From Trogon surrucura (Eukaryota; Chordata; Aves; Trogoniformes; Trogonidae), in assembly GCA_020746105.1 (NCBI GenBank), contig CM036617.1:176604412-176668411 (forward strand): a stretch of 64,000 nucleotides of DNA, read 5' to 3'. The notes under the pieces were generated by a model. That model saw only the letters and a list, made by a program, of their open reading frames with translations, was not told the DNA's origin and made no database searches. The position numbers and the translations under genes were made by a program. Positions 22,801 through 36,992 of the stretch are shown here, piece after piece (positions within the stretch are counted from its first letter, which is position 1; every line of letters begins with the position of its first letter).

Positions 22801-25800
22801 TATAAGACCTACAAGTTGAGGTAAGATTAATTTGGACATGAGGTAAGATTCTTTGAGTACAGTCAGTGATGATAATACGTCATTGGTGAGAAAGTAAGAA
22901 AATTTGTCAAGGAATTTGGTAGATTCCTAATTTTTTCAAGTTAAAGTGCTTCTCATTGAAGAGGACATTTTCAGCCTTTTTCAAGTTTTTTCTCTCTAAA
23001 AGTTTACATTGCAGTTAAAAGCGTATTGCTTCAGAATATTGGCAACGTAGGAAGAGAATGTAACAATATGAAGATTCTGTCAAACAAAGTTGTAAACTGG
23101 TCATATAGGCAGGAAGGGCTTATTGCAAGACACTTTACTGAACAATGAAGGAATGGAAAATGTCATAATGCGTTCTCAAGTACTGAAAATAAAAGTGTAA
23201 AACTAAAATTGAAAAGGGACATATGTTTTGAAGAAACAAATGAAGTTTGCAACTGATGGTGTAATATGCAATATGGTACAAAATACAATTTTTTTCATTA
23301 GAAACTCTAAATGTAGAGGGAATCCTGTGGTATGGTAGTGCTTCATACAAGATAAAAGGTTAAAGGAGTCAGATAACTGTAAAATGTAGAATGCACATGA
23401 ACGTTGCGTGTTTATGAAAAAAAAATTAATGATTTGGGTTTTGTGTATAATTAGTATGGGAGTGTTCGTCTCCATGCAAATAAAAGAAATTTAATTGATC
23501 TTTAATGTAGTGGAAAAACCTGTGGTAATACAAATATTCTATTGAAAAGAATTTAATATAAAATAATTTGTAATAATAAAATGCAGAGGGTATCTTAGCA
23601 ACTAATCAGGATAGTCTTGCAACTGTTTCTTTAATTGTTTATGTTGATATATTGTGGCTAGGAAAATGAATCTGACCTTCTGTCCAAAAGGATGTGTTAC
23701 ATTTCTTCATCTGTTTAAAATCGTAAAAATCTGAATTATGAAGTTCTGCATAAAAAGTGATGTGGGTTATTCTAAAAGGCTATGTAAAGCTTCTGCAAAC
23801 AGAGATTTACAGAAGTATGGTCTCTCTGTAATAATTCTTGGCACAAAATCAAACCTTCAGTTGGTACACTGTGAAGCGGAACGGTTGTGAGAAAGGCCCA
23901 CAGGGAGGACAGTAAAAGTAGCAAGCAAAAGACACAACTGAAAGCATTACAAACTAAAAAGAATTAAAAAACGTAACGAGTCAAATGGTTCCTTTGTGGA
24001 TCAGTGGTTCTTTCTGCTGTTGCTTTGTAACCAATTTGGTTTCAGGGCCCTGAATTTATTTGGGTGTTTATAATGGTACTCTGCATGCAAACATTTCCCT
24101 GTTCTGCTCCTTTTGTTTCTCTGCTATAAATTATGTATCAGTATTAATAAAATAAAGCTTTTCTTTTTGGAGAGTATTCTTAACATGGTGTGAGGACAGG
24201 GAAGTGGTAGAGTCTGCCTCACGCACAAACCGTGCTCCCGCCACCCCACTGTACTTCACGTATGCTTAAAGCAAATCCCATGGGCCTATGTATAAATAGC
24301 AACAGCAGCTTCATGAAGTGTGCGCCCTCGTGTCGGTTGTTAGTGGAATGAGAACATGACCTATTCAGGAGACACAAAATTGCCTAGTTTAGAAGGAAGG
24401 ATCTGGGCAATTAAGTAATTTTTGGTAGTTTGGTTATTTTATTCATTTTGTATTATTATCTTGGCTTTTGGGGGGAAGTAAAAATGTTTCTGATGTGATA
24501 CATTTTACTCATTTTAAAAATGAGTGCAGAAGTAGCTGACAAACAAGAAATGAGGATCGAGATATTTGACGTTAGTGATTTGTATCTTGACCTCATTGTG
24601 CTCTTTTTTTCCTCAGATTGTTGATTTATTGCTTTCAACCCACATCAACAGCTGTGTGACACAGTTACCTCAAGGACCCTTTAAATTATGCATATCTGAA
24701 TGTTCTCTTTTTTTAAAAAAAAAAAAAAATCGTGCTTCTGCCACATAATACATAGATGTGCTCCACTGCAGATAAAAGTTTTGATATTTTGGTTTGAAAG
24801 TTGCCGGCATAAGAAAAGCCGTATCTGCAAATATCATGAAGTATTAATTAACTAATATTAATTAAAAACGAGTTGGTGATGGAGTAAAGAACCAATATCT
24901 GAAACTGATTTGGAATGAAATCACAGGTGCTTTTTTGTGTTAGTTTTTCCTTATTTGTAGAAAACAGTCTTGGTGCATCCAAGAAACACTCAGTTTGCAT
25001 GTTCTTGAAAGGTGAAGGAGTGCTGGCTAGCTACACCTGATGGGGGGTTTGGTGTCAGGGAGAGAGACATTAACCAGCTGGGAAGCAGAAAATGAGCTAC
25101 ACAGCTGTGTGCAGGAGGAGGTTTGCTGGGCTGGCTGGTTGCAGGCTGCTGCCTTGTGTCAGGGAGGAGGTTGGCCTAGCCTGAGTTACTGCTTTGGAGA
25201 GAGCCTGTTATCAGAGTATTTCCACCGTCAACATGATGCTTTAGCCCTCAGTCTGCTTTTAAGTGGGATTCTGCAGTACCTGAGGATATTTTTTCTTGAA
25301 AAAGTTGTATAAAAGTAGTAGGAAGAGTAACAGGGAGTGATAGAAGAATAGTTATAGCCGCTCTCATCTTGTTTGTGGAAGAAATTTGTGCTTCCCTGTT
25401 GGCTCCTATGGGACTGATTACAGAAGTCTGTGTAACACATCAGGAGTGGTGTTGCCACGAAGGCAGGAGATCTGTTGAGTTCCTTGTGAACTACTACATG
25501 GTGAAGTGGCGAGATAGTGTCTTGTTGTACCATCATCACACTTCGGCCTCAACAGTTAATACCTCAGGCTTTCTTTTTCCCTGGTACTTTCCTGTGTTAA
25601 TGCTCTCTGCTTCATCTCTCGTTTGCTTTCTTGTGGCAATGTTGATGTTTTCATTAGCTTAGATTAATTTAATAGTGCTCCATGCTGATTTAGCTATAGT
25701 TACTCTAATTTTTTTAATGAAAGTTCTTAGGCATGATTTTTTTCAGGTATAAATTCACAACAATATGTTTTAAAAGCTCTTATTTTTATTCTGATCTTGC

Positions 25801-28398
25801 TTACCGTAAAGCCCAAAAGAATCTACATCTAAGTGATCTAACTTGTGGAGAGAACTTACCTCCTTCCCTGGGGAAGGCAAATTACCCATGACTAAATTTC
25901 AGCTCCCCTTTTGTGTGATTTATTGATTATACCAATAATATGCCATTTGTTATCTTAAGCATGTGATTCAAAATCTTCATGAAGTCTTGTTTCTGTTCAG
26001 AATCACCAGACAAAATAGGTTCTGCAGGGCTATCTCGCTCCATTATGTTGGTCTAAACCATGTCTAGTTCTGACACCAGGCTATGTGGTGTCAGAAATAT
26101 ATTGCTTTCTTCTACACACAAAAGAATTTCGTTATAAAAAGTAGTATCAGAATGGGCCTGTTTCTCTTCCTGTTCTGTTGTAGAACTGTTGTTTGCCTTG
26201 AGTCTAATAATAAAAACAGTATAGACACTCTTAAATTTGTATTGCTTTCAAAACCTTTTAGTCTCTCTTTCAATTTTTGGTTTTCTTCAAAAAGGGCATA
26301 TCCAGTTGCCTTAAATTTTCTTTTCATAGTCTCAACATAATGTATCTGATTTGCATCTTATTTTAGTCAAGCACTGACAGCTGCTTGCTGCCAGTGATCT
26401 GTAGAAATGCGTATATTTTTGCTAATATCTCTTTTAATCTTTCAAATCAGTATTAATGTTTCATATCAAATGAAGTTAAAGCCTTGTGGTCATATGTTTA
26501 TGCTACCGCTGAATTTCTGAAAAGAAATGGGTTTTGCTTACTGATGCATGATTTCAAGTCCTTTTCTAGAAAAACATTTGCTCAGTATTCAGTATCTAGT
26601 TCCCTGGAAATAATTGAATGAGCACTCAAATGTCCTTGTGAAGCTCATGCAGATTCTACAGTCTTGTGCTGTATTATCTTTGAATATGTGCCATGCCCTC
26701 TGAAGTTGTTTATTATAGTCTGTATCATCATTATACAACGCTATTAATTAGCTTTATTATAATAAGACCTTTACAAGAAATAAACTGCTTTAGATGATGA
26801 TATAGTAGATGTAGAGCGATAACGGAAGGGAGAGAAATTTTATGATTTAAGCTTCTGTTTCTGTTTAAGATCAGTATATATTTTTGTCTTAACTAATCCG
26901 TACAAGAATCTAATCTAACTAATCGAATAATGTAAGAAACTCAATTAATCTGATATGTAGACCAGCAAATCCAAGCTTAAATTCTGATCATTTGTTGTAG
27001 AAAATTCTTTTCAGTTGAATGTGCCACCAGTACAATTTTTTTCAGTAGATTGGTGAAAAGAGTTTTTCTTCCTGTTCAGGCTATAGCTATACTAATCTTG
27101 AAGCAATGAAATTAGGATGGTGCTTGTAATAAAAAAAGTAAATGACAGTTTTCCTCTAGTTCATAATAGAAATGTTGAGAGATGGAAATTCTGAAAATAC
27201 TTTAGATTTCTCCTTGTGATTGTTTTACACTTAGAAATTTCAATGATGTCAGCTGTTTCCTTAAATGAAATCGGCCTGTGCTTTTACCTGCAAAATTACA
27301 TTAACACATTAAAATTTAAAGAATCAAATAGTATCCTGCTGGTTGCAGTGAATGGGTGGGGAGAACAACATGTTCAATTCTCATTAAAGCAGATAGCTTT
27401 TTGCTGAGGAGGACCATCTCAAAGAAGGCTCTCCCTTGGGGGAAGCGGGACAGTGGGAAGAAGGCAGGAGGGTAGCATGTCTTAGACTTGGGGGCTAAAC
27501 AAAGTTTTATTTTTCTCTCTCTGTCTTTATGTGCTGATTAGGTACATTTGCATAACTAGAGATGGTGTCGGTTCTGCGTTACCAGGGAAATGCAAATTGT
27601 CTATTTTTGTGACAGACTTAATTCTTTTCTCTGTTGTGTATTACATTAAAGCAATGAGATGTGTAGTTTCTCTAAACTATTCTTGTTCTAATAATGTACT
27701 ATCCACAAAACTTTTAACAGGAAGAAATTGAACCATTTTGTCTCCGACTGTCTGTCTTTCTTACTTTAACAAGATAATTTATAAATAAATTACAAACAAA
27801 AAACCCCACTGGGCTTAAAGGCATGGTAATTTGTTCCTTGGCTCCTGCAAGGTAGCTTTTCTAGCATATCAAGCCTTTTAGGTATCAGTGAACTGAGGAC
27901 ACTCAATAGTGATCAAAATCAAAAGCAGTAGCATTTACCTGAGGCTTTTTACTAGTCTGGCACCCTCTTGTTCTCTGTTCTGTTTCTTCTTTATCTATGG
28001 GAGGGTTTTTGAAGGCCCATGCATATTGTATATGTTACAGCAATATCTTAAATTCTGGCCCTGATCAGAATTGCTGTGGATACATCTATTCAGCTATGAA
28101 CATATTTAACTAAAGCCTGATTCTACTTGTCTTTTTCACTTGGGTCAGGAAATGCACATTGTGTTCTTCCTCAAATCTAGTAGTGTTTTTGTCATCTGCT
28201 CATTCCTGCTAGCACAACAGATTTATTTCCATAGGAGAGTCTGGCTGTGGAGAAGAAATGGCTGTCAACTTTAAATCAAAACCTCGGTTTAATAAAAGCA
28301 AATCAGATAGGCCATTGTTAGTCTGACACTTTTGGCCTGAACAAAAGAAGACCTCAATTTTTTTTTTTTTTATTAGAAATTGATAATGTGTTCTCAAC
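19873..28398 (+). other. PPFIA2 intron segment
   Basis: AT-rich intron. A 23-base tandem duplication of TGCATGTAAAGTAAAACT occurs at 22038-22078, and a run of 15 A at 24715-24729. Around 21395-21455, GGCCCAGATCCTTAAAGGTA resembles an ancient amniote repeat. A patch with several CpGs and a TATAAATAG lies at 24200-24345. A pyrimidine-rich acceptor-like site ends at 24616, without a convincing exon after it. Open frames here (up to 106 codons) show no family signature. Confidence 0.45.
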
Positions 28399-28898
28399 CA
28401 AAAGGATCATCAAGTCCAACCATTACCCTAGCAATGCCGAGTCCACCATGAAACCATGTCCTGAAGCACCCCATCTACACGTCTTCTAAATACCTCCAGG
28501 AATGGTGACTCAACCACTTCCCCGGGCAGCCTGTTCCAGTGCTCTACAACCCTCTTGGTGAAGAAATTTTCCCTAATAGCCAATCTAAATCTCCCCTGGT
28601 GCAACTTGAGGTCATTCCCACTTGTCCTGTTGCTTGTTACTTGGGAGAACAGATCAACCTCCACCTCATTACAGTCTCCTTTCAGGTAGTGGTAGAAAGC
28701 AATAAGGTCTCCCCTCAGCCTACTTTTTCCCAGGCTGAACAGCCCCAGTTCCTTCAGCCACTCCTCATAAGACTTGTCCTCAAGTCCCTTCCCGAGCTTT
28801 GTTGCCCTTCTTTGGACATGCTCCAGCACCTCAGTGTCTTTCTTGTAGTGTGAGGCCCAAAACTGAACACAGAACTCAAGGTACATCCTTACCAGTTT
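28399..28898 (-). mobile_element. CR1 LINE 3' fragment with a long open ORF2 end
   Basis: The plus strand begins AAAAGGATCATCAAGTCCAA and continues through CR1 text to AACTCAAGGTACATCCTTAC. On the minus strand a 152-codon frame (28428-28886) is open and reads as the CR1 ORF2 C-terminus, with [40 protein letters not shown] and [20 protein letters not shown]. The intact frame suggests a copy with few indels. The octamer tail is missing or merged into the T-tract upstream. It is 5' truncated, so it is not a functional element. Confidence 0.94.
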
Positions 28899-31800
28899 AC
28901 CTTATTAAAGATGGAGTAGGTGGCAGTATGTGTTGTTAAGGCTGCGTGATAGTTTTGACTCCCTAAGGAATGCTAAGAAGTTTTTAAGCAATAGAATGCA
29001 GCTTTATTTTATTTCTCTGACACTGAAGTAATTCTGTCAGTCTATTTGACATGCAATATAAAGTGCTTTATTTCCCTTTTTCTTGTGCATTTAGACTATA
29101 CCTTGGCTTTCATTGTAGTTCAGAAGCACTAAGTCCATCTGTTAACAATAAAACGTTGGTTATCATAGCCAGGACTTCTCTGAACAGATGACACAGAAGT
29201 ACAATATTGTTTATTTGTTTGTTTGTTGGAACAACTGGGGTTTTTACATAAAAGAAGAGTTCCACCTTCCTTGCAACAATGAAATGACACAAATTACAAC
29301 ATGATTCTTTTGTTATCTTCTGAAATGAATACATTTTGACGTAATATTTGCATAGATTCTAAAGTCCTGTAGAGCATAAATATTAAATATTTAATCATAT
29401 TCAAGTTATGCTATGCTGGCTGGAATAACAAACTTACATAGGAGATGCTCTGCAATATGCAAGTTCATAACACGTAATGCTGAGCGCTTTCTGGCAGGTG
29501 CCTGAGTTCCCTCACTTGCTGGTAGTTTCTTTTTCTTTAATGCATTCCAACTCTGTCACAAGTTATCATTCATGTTGTTGCTCTGTTTAGCATTTCTTCG
29601 TATCCCTAACAGTTCTTATTTTGTAGGTGCAATGACCCTTGAAATCTAATTTTCTATGTAAAAAATTTTAAAGGATGATGTACACTGACATATAGGAAAG
29701 CGGATCATGAATGCCTAAGAGACTCAGGGTACCTGTTGTCGTCTTCCTTACCAAACCCTGTAAAAGGGATACAAACCATAACTGCCTGTTACCATTTCAC
29801 ACCAGTGTTTTGTACACACCAGTACTCTCCCACTGCTCTCATTTACATGCCTACCGTGTCTGTTTTGTTAACTTAGTAGTGAAAGTTATGACAGGATTCT
29901 GTCAAAACAACGTTAACTACAACCGGGAAATATGATATAGAACTATTTAGATTTGGAGCTACCAGACTAAGATAAATTATTGTGAGTACATCTCTTCAAA
30001 CTGAAGTAAGAGAATGTATTTTGACCAGAGGAACAGTATTAGTATGGTGCTAATACGACTACTAGACAGACCTTTGAAATTCAGTCTTACAGAGGCAGGG
30101 TTGGTGATGGTGGGGTAGTCAGAAAAGGTCATCTAATACAATGTCTCACACTCTTCACTGTTCAGACTCGATTTAATTTAGTCAATAACTTTTTCATGCT
30201 TCATTATAGTACTAGCTCCTGGTGAATGAATAACCGATTTGGAAGGTGACAGGCTGGCTCCATGTTTGCAATGCCATTGAGAGGAGCTATGACCCGATAG
30301 TCCATTCTAGTCTAGTTATACTAACTCTAAACTAATGTGCAGTTTAAGGGTTTATATTCACAGCAAAGGTAAGGAATGAGCAATGAAGTCTCATGGTTGC
30401 TGTAAGATAAAAACAGTGCAAACTGCACTGCAGATGTAGTAATTAATGCAGCTGTGTCATATGCTGGCTTTGCATTCTTCTTCCCCTACCCCTCTTCGAC
30501 TATAAATTGCACAGACGAACCCAGAAGCGGAGGTCCAAGTCGCCTGTATGCTTCCTGGCTCACAGGTAGGAATTCGGTTTGATCCAGTGTTCTACCTTCT
30601 AAATAGAATGTGAGAGATGATCATACACATATGAGAGCAATATGTGCAGCTCTACTGCTTGTGCTGATTTTGATGCTGCCAGGGTGGATTTTTTTAGGAA
30701 ATAGCTGTCCCCTATCTGCAGTCACAAACGACACTTGTGCAGAAATTCTTGATCTACATCTTACTTTTCAAGGAGTGTGTTTAATTAAGAATTGGAAACT
30801 GCATCAATCCCTTTTATCCCTATCAAGGCTTGGCAGATCTGTAATTGTATCAGATGTGACTTCCTCTCCTTTTTTTTTTTTCTTGTGTTCCACTCCTTCC
30901 TAATAGAAATGTTTTATATCTTCTGTTAGAAGGACATACTGTTTATAGCCCAAACCAGGATTTCATAAAGCAGTGGTAAAGAAACCTGAATTTTTCTGTG
31001 TACAGTAGAGATTTGCTAAGCAATGGAAGATACTTCAGATTTTTCCTAGCTGTGAAAAGTTTGAGGTTTTGGGGTTTGTTTTGGTTTGCTTTTTTTTTCA
31101 TACAAATAGCTACACACTCTCACCTCATGTTTTTCTTCTGTAATTCTATATCATACCTGCAATTTAAAATTTGCTGAATCCATTCGCATCAGCCTTAACT
31201 GCTTCAGAGTCTCAGCTCTTACCCTTCTTCCTTGTCTTTTCTGGTGGGTGAATGACACATGCTGGGTTAAGAACTCTTGAGTAGCTCTTTTTTATTCCCC
31301 AGGATGCTTTCTTTCCAGCTGATCTATTACATTTGTTCCCTAATCATGGTGGTTGGGAAATGGGATGTAAGTTGGGAATTGGGAAAAGTGTCCTTCTATC
31401 CTTCTGCTCTCCACTTAAGAATTCTCATTAAGAATCTACTCTTCATCTGATATTAACTTTCTTAGTTAAGAAAGTTTCGACTCTTAATTTGAAATTAACT
31501 TGCATAATTTACATGGTGCTTCTTTAGTTGTAGTTTTCTGAAAACAGCATTAAAACATTATATTTTGTTGCATAGAGTTAATAACTGCTATCTAATTATG
31601 TTAGATATTTATTCTGTAAGCTTCAGAAAAAAAATAAATGTGAGTTTCGGAATTGCTTCATTTAAAACACAGAGAATTTTAGGAGCACTCTTCATCTCCA
31701 AAATCTTTCTTCTCTGCTTCTACTTATTATGTGATTTCAAAAATTTGCCTTAGGCCCCTCTCATCCCACTAGGAACAGGAAGGCACTAAAGCAAAGGCAA

Positions 31801-33111
31801 GCCATGTCAAATGCCACACGAAATGGAAGTATATCAGTATATAATGCTAGTCCTGTCAGTTCATTTTTGTGGTATGAGGAGTTTATGTGACAGTGTTCAT
31901 CACTGATGAGTGCAGAAATACAGAAAATTTGAGTTTGGGCAGGAGAAGAGAAAGAGGGAGGCTCAGACGATAACTGGCCTTGTTCATTAATATTATGCAT
32001 AAACCCAACTGAGTGTCTTCCTTGGAAAATGTTTCTTAATGTCACGTTTTAAAATGTGTCTATGTACATTGAATGTTTATTGTATTTCTTGGTCTTTAAC
32101 TGGCATTTCCTGGTACCTCAGTTTTGCAGATAAATCAACCTTTTTATACTCAGTCAGGAAAATGCATTGACTACAGAATATTTATCACACTATAAGAACA
32201 TATTGATGTTTTGTCAGTTTTGCCTGACCATATGCCTAGACTTGAACAGACTGGTGTAATTCCTGTCTTCTTAATGTGTTAAATATAAAAGTTTTTATCT
32301 GGAACTGGCCAAAAATTAGGCAGGAAAATTCTGAGGATTTTTTTAAAAGCCATCTTAAACACGAAAGGACTGAAGTGAGGTAGCCTCAGTTCATGTAAGC
32401 AGCTTGTAGAGGGAAGCAGTTGAAATGGCTACATCATTCTGATTTTCTATGTGTACCCACCTAAATTAAGATAAAATGAAAAAAAATAAACTAAACTAGC
32501 CCATTGCTGTTCAGGAAGGTTTCAGTGTTCAAGATATTGCTGATTCTAGACTGATCTCTGGCCACAGCTGCAACACTGCAATGTGTCTGGAGCATTTTTC
32601 TATGCTTGTGCCTACGCTGGTCACCTATAACAGACCTGGAAGTGGTTTATGTCTTCATCCTGTACTGTGATGAGCCTTTCAGCATTGTAAATTGCCCCAT
32701 TTTATGGGAGAACAGAAAGGCAACTTTGTCAGTTGTTGGCTCCACTATAACTTGAGTACTTGTGTGTATTTGTGTATTCCCCCAGCGATAATGGAAATGG
32801 ATTTGCTACAGTAATTCTTTGATACTTAAAGTAGATCATAACATTTGAAGGTGAGTTGTATTTACTTTTATATAAAATGATGGGTTTGTTGCCTTATCCT
32901 ACATCTGTTTCATGATTAAAAAGCCCTATAGAAAATCAAAGCATCTATAAAATTGACAATTTTTGCTTTTTTCCTAAAACTTGATAGTTGATTTTTAAAG
33001 ACTAAAGATTCAGGCTCTGCATTCTGTGAACACCTGGTGTTTGAGTTCTAGCAATTACTTTTTTCATGAAATTCAGAACTGATTATGGTGAAAAGTATTC
33101 ATTTTGAACTT
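28899..33111 (+). other. PPFIA2 intron segment
   Basis: AT-rich intron. At about 30085-30200 a weak CR1-like phrase (AAAAGGTCATCTAATACAAT) may be an old CR1 relic. A short less AT-rich patch at 30480-30570 ends in CACAG followed by GTAGGA, a donor-like site with no supported exon. Nothing else can be assigned. Confidence 0.45.
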
Positions 33112-33490
33112 GGCATCAAAAATCGTGGAATGGTTGAGGACAGAAAGGATGCTGGACAACCATCTAGTCTATCATCATACTCAAAGCAGTAGATTAGAGC
33201 AGATTGCTCAGGACCATGTCAAGTTGCGTTGTGAACATCTGCAGGGACAGAGAGTCCTCAAGCCCTCTCAGCAAATTGTTCCAGTCTTTGATCACCATTA
33301 CAGTAGAAAAGTTTTTTTTTCCTTATGTTTAAACAGATTTTTTTATACCACTTTTTATCTATCACCTCTTGTCCATTTACTGTGCATTGCTGAGAAGCGT
33401 CTGGTTCCATCTTCTTTTCGCACTCCCACTCCGTATTTATACACATTGGTAAGATCCCCCCTGAGCCTTCTCTTCTCAAAACTAAACAAT
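33112..33490 (-). mobile_element. Old CR1 LINE 3' fragment
   Basis: Degraded CR1 text on the plus strand: CGTGGAATGGTTGAGGACAG, CAACCATCTAGTCTATCATC, GCAAATTGTTCCAGTCTTTG, ATTACAGTAGAAAAGTTTTT and CCCCTGAGCCTTCTCTTCTC. The high divergence marks it as one of the older copies here. An open plus-strand frame of 133 codons (33104-33505) covers the antisense of this CR1 and is not a gene. Confidence 0.87.
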
Positions 33491-36400
33491 CACTCTGAAC
33501 GCTAAACAACTGAGATGGTGCTGTTCATGTGTGTACCTTAGAATTTGCTGGAAAGTAACAATTTCAATAAACAGATGATATTTTCATCTATTTGGTAATT
33601 TGCTGTTTGGCATTGTGCCTGTACATTGTGGCTGATGTTTGCACAGCTGTTAGGAATTTTTCACAAAGAGACTTGCAGTAGGGAATCTAGCTTGTAGTGT
33701 TAGATACAGAGGACTTAATCTTTTTTAAAATCTACAGATTTTCAATCCAAAAATATAAAAAGAAATTCTCTTTATTTTAAAACCCATCCTTAGTAGTGTT
33801 AGTTCATTGTGTTCTATGAAGTTTTAAAAATTACACTAATGCTTGCTGTGGAATTTAGGGATACTACTGGCATCCACTGGATGCTTTGCCATGAACAAGG
33901 AGAAGATTTCTACACCAAAGATGGATTATTAATATAGGACAGTGGTTTGAGGAGCAAGAGGAATGTAATTTACCGGTTTTGACTGATGGAAGACAGTGTT
34001 GATCACAAGGGTAATCTCAATGTGCCCACATCAGCCCTTGCACAAGTTTTTGTTCTTGCTGCATCAAAACAGAATTTTATTAGTAGATTTAAAGGAAAGT
34101 ATTAAAATCATAGAAATTTGTGGAGAATTCCTCTGAAAAATGAGAGACAGTTTCAGATGAAGCTCAAAGATGTACATTATATAATGTGACAAGTAAGCAG
34201 GGTTTTCTGTCTTGATACACTTAATGGTCAGTGCCCATTAAATACCCCATAGAATTCCAGTTAGGAATTTGGGTAGCTATCTTAATAGTCCTGTAGTTTG
34301 AGAGAGGGAGAAGTCAAGAGACATCATTCCTTTTGGCAAATAAATGCGTCATGAATCAAACAACTACTTTTCACAGTTAGATGCGCAAGAGAAATTATGT
34401 GTGGTCTTCGGCGTGATTTTTCTCTTGTTTTTCTCCCAGTTTAGGTAGTCTCTGTTATGTTGCTGTAGCCCAATTTAATTTCTGTTGCATTCAGTCTTCA
34501 AGTCAATATCTGGTATAATGGATCTGCTACCTTATTTACTAATGGGTAGTTTCAGAGTGTGTTTGAGACACTTCTCATCAGTAAACATCTCAAAAAGTAA
34601 GAGTATGTGGGAAGGCTCAACTGAAAACTGTGGCTGAATATGCTTGCTGTGCATACAAGAAATTATTAGAAAGCCCCAGGAAGAAACTCGGGAAGTATTT
34701 CTCCTGATTCTGGGACATTTAACATTTTTTTCTTTGGTAGCTCAATCATTTCCAGTCAAATAGTGGGGCTCCTTTCTGTTGTGTGTTTCTTGATGTCTTT
34801 CTTACGGAATCTCAGAGCAGGAAAGGGAATGTGAACATGACACATTCTTTCTTGACATGGAGCTCAGAAGCAAACATGGAACTGAGTTTGTAGTTCCGCA
34901 TGCTAAGGCAAGTGGGTGATTATATCTAAAATATTCTTAAGTTGCAGCTCAAAGTGAAGGAAAAATACAGTGTAAGGACAATACATAAGTTGCGTGGTTT
35001 TTTTACTTACAGATGTGAATGTTCATTTTTATAGAAGGAAGGAGAATTTGTATTCATAAACCAGCTTCTACTGCTATTGTATGGTTGTGAGAGAGAAATG
35101 ATTAAGCAGAACAACAAAGAGAATTAAACATTAAAGGCTGCTGGGTGTTCTGTTTCTGTAAACACTTCTGTATTCTGAATTAAATAGCATGCAGCCTTTC
35201 AAAGCCAAACTGTTATAACTTCTGGGCCAGGTAGTGACAAAGCTTATTGAGACTTAGATGTCATATTTAATACAAAGTTCATTTGAATCACATGTGTAAT
35301 GATCTGCTTTAGGGCCTGATCCAAGACCTCTTTTGAGCAACCTGTCACATTTCTGAGATGTCCTGGCAAGAACAGCCAGATTGAATGAACGCAGATTCCA
35401 GTCTATTGGAGAACATTGTAATTAGCATTTCTGCAATTTGGCCATAGATTTGAATTAAGCCAACACTATCTGTGTGTTATTTTTAGTGACACACTTAGCT
35501 TTGCTCTGTCCTTTAGAGTTGCAAAAAGCTTTTAACCACGGTGGAATATTCCTTTGCCTTAGCAACTTTGGCACTGATATAGGGAAGAGCATCAGAAACG
35601 GGAAAGATGGAGTGGCAACCTCTTGTGCTTCATCTCTGGACAGCCTGGCTGCCTAGGGGAGCCTGGTGTTGCCTCCTGTAACTTAGATGTGTCAGTATCC
35701 ATTATGAGCACTAGCACAGCACAGACTTAAGAACATGCCACAGCCTTGGCTCTCACCTCCCTCAGCCCTCTCAGAAACAATAATAATCCCATACAGTGGG
35801 ATTGCCTTGTATTTCTGGAGCCAATACAGGCACCAGCTGACTTTGGGTAGAGCTAGTGGTGCTTCTGATGTGGGCCTGAGGCTGGGAAGCAGAGGCTCCA
35901 GGCTTGTTTCCACTCTCTATCCTCATCGCTTAATACCTTCATCTATTTAAATGTTGTCAAATATGAACATGGATTTAGTCACCAAACTTCTTAGCTGTGC
36001 TGATGTGTTTGTAAGCAATGTTCATTTGAATAAAGGAAGACAAGACAAACACAAATGAATATTGTGGGAACTTCCTCAGCAATGTTCCACTGTCCAGAGG
36101 AAAGAAAGTTCAGACACATTCTATGGGGCAGATATGAAATGGTGTCTTAAAACAAGCAATTACCAGATTTGTTTGCTTTGCTTACAAACAAAAAAGAACA
36201 AGGTAAAAAATCTCAAATTAACTTCAAGTTTAATTAGAATGTAATTAATTGGAGCATGTGAATTATCACTCATCTGTATTTTGTACATTTTTTCAGCTTT
36301 TTTGTCTTTTTATGTCAAATCAGAATAGGTTGCCTCCAGTTTTACTTGTCCAAAAATGCGAGTGATAAAAATTGAATAGGCATAGCACACTGAAATACCT

Positions 36401-36992
36401 CAGCATAGATGTCTCCACCCACTGAAAAAGGAAATACATTTTAGAGAGATACATCTATGAATAATCAAACAAAACTCTCCATGTATATTGGGACTTAGTA
36501 AAGAGAGTAAGAGAGAGAGAAAAAAAAAGATTCATTAGCAAAAGAACATCTGGCAGAAACGCGTTTATTCTTTATGTCCCTCATGAGATATACAGCTGTC
36601 TTCTCTTACTAGAAAATTTAAATTGATACTGTCATTTGTAATAAAAACAGTTCATGTAGCTTGACTTCATTTGATGTATATTCAAGAAGACAATAAATTC
36701 TTTGCAGTTCTTCAGGATAGGAATACCTATTAATAAAGATGAATACTTACTAAAAGTCACATACTGACAATTACATATCAGATCGTGTAGATAATTTTTT
36801 AAAAATTAAAATCTTCAGTAAACATACTCCTATCCCTGTCTGAAGCAAGATGATGTATGGAGGTAAAATGATTTTCTCACAGCTTAGTGATTTAACCATA
36901 GTTTCTTTAACCTATTCCATTTTAGTTATAGCCCTTCTTTGAAACAAAACTGCAAAATATGCTGAGGCTGTGATTTTATTTCATTTTATAGG
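33491..36992 (+). other. PPFIA2 intron segment
   Basis: AT-rich intron with no supported exon, RNA gene or named repeat. A slightly GC-richer patch at 35600-35930 has short open frames on both strands without family signatures. A short GA-rich run sits near 36505-36525. Confidence 0.45.

Noticed and set aside
24587-24700. Possible exon after the TTTTTTTCCTCAG acceptor ending at 24616
   Set aside because: The acceptor-like tract is good, but no paired donor or recognisable peptide follows within a plausible exon length.
28428-28886. Host gene of 152 codons on the minus strand
   Set aside because: The sequence is the CR1 ORF2 C-terminus within a CR1 fragment, not a host gene.
33104-33505. 133-codon plus-strand frame
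   Set aside because: It covers the antisense of a degraded CR1 on the minus strand, so the frame is a chance by-product.
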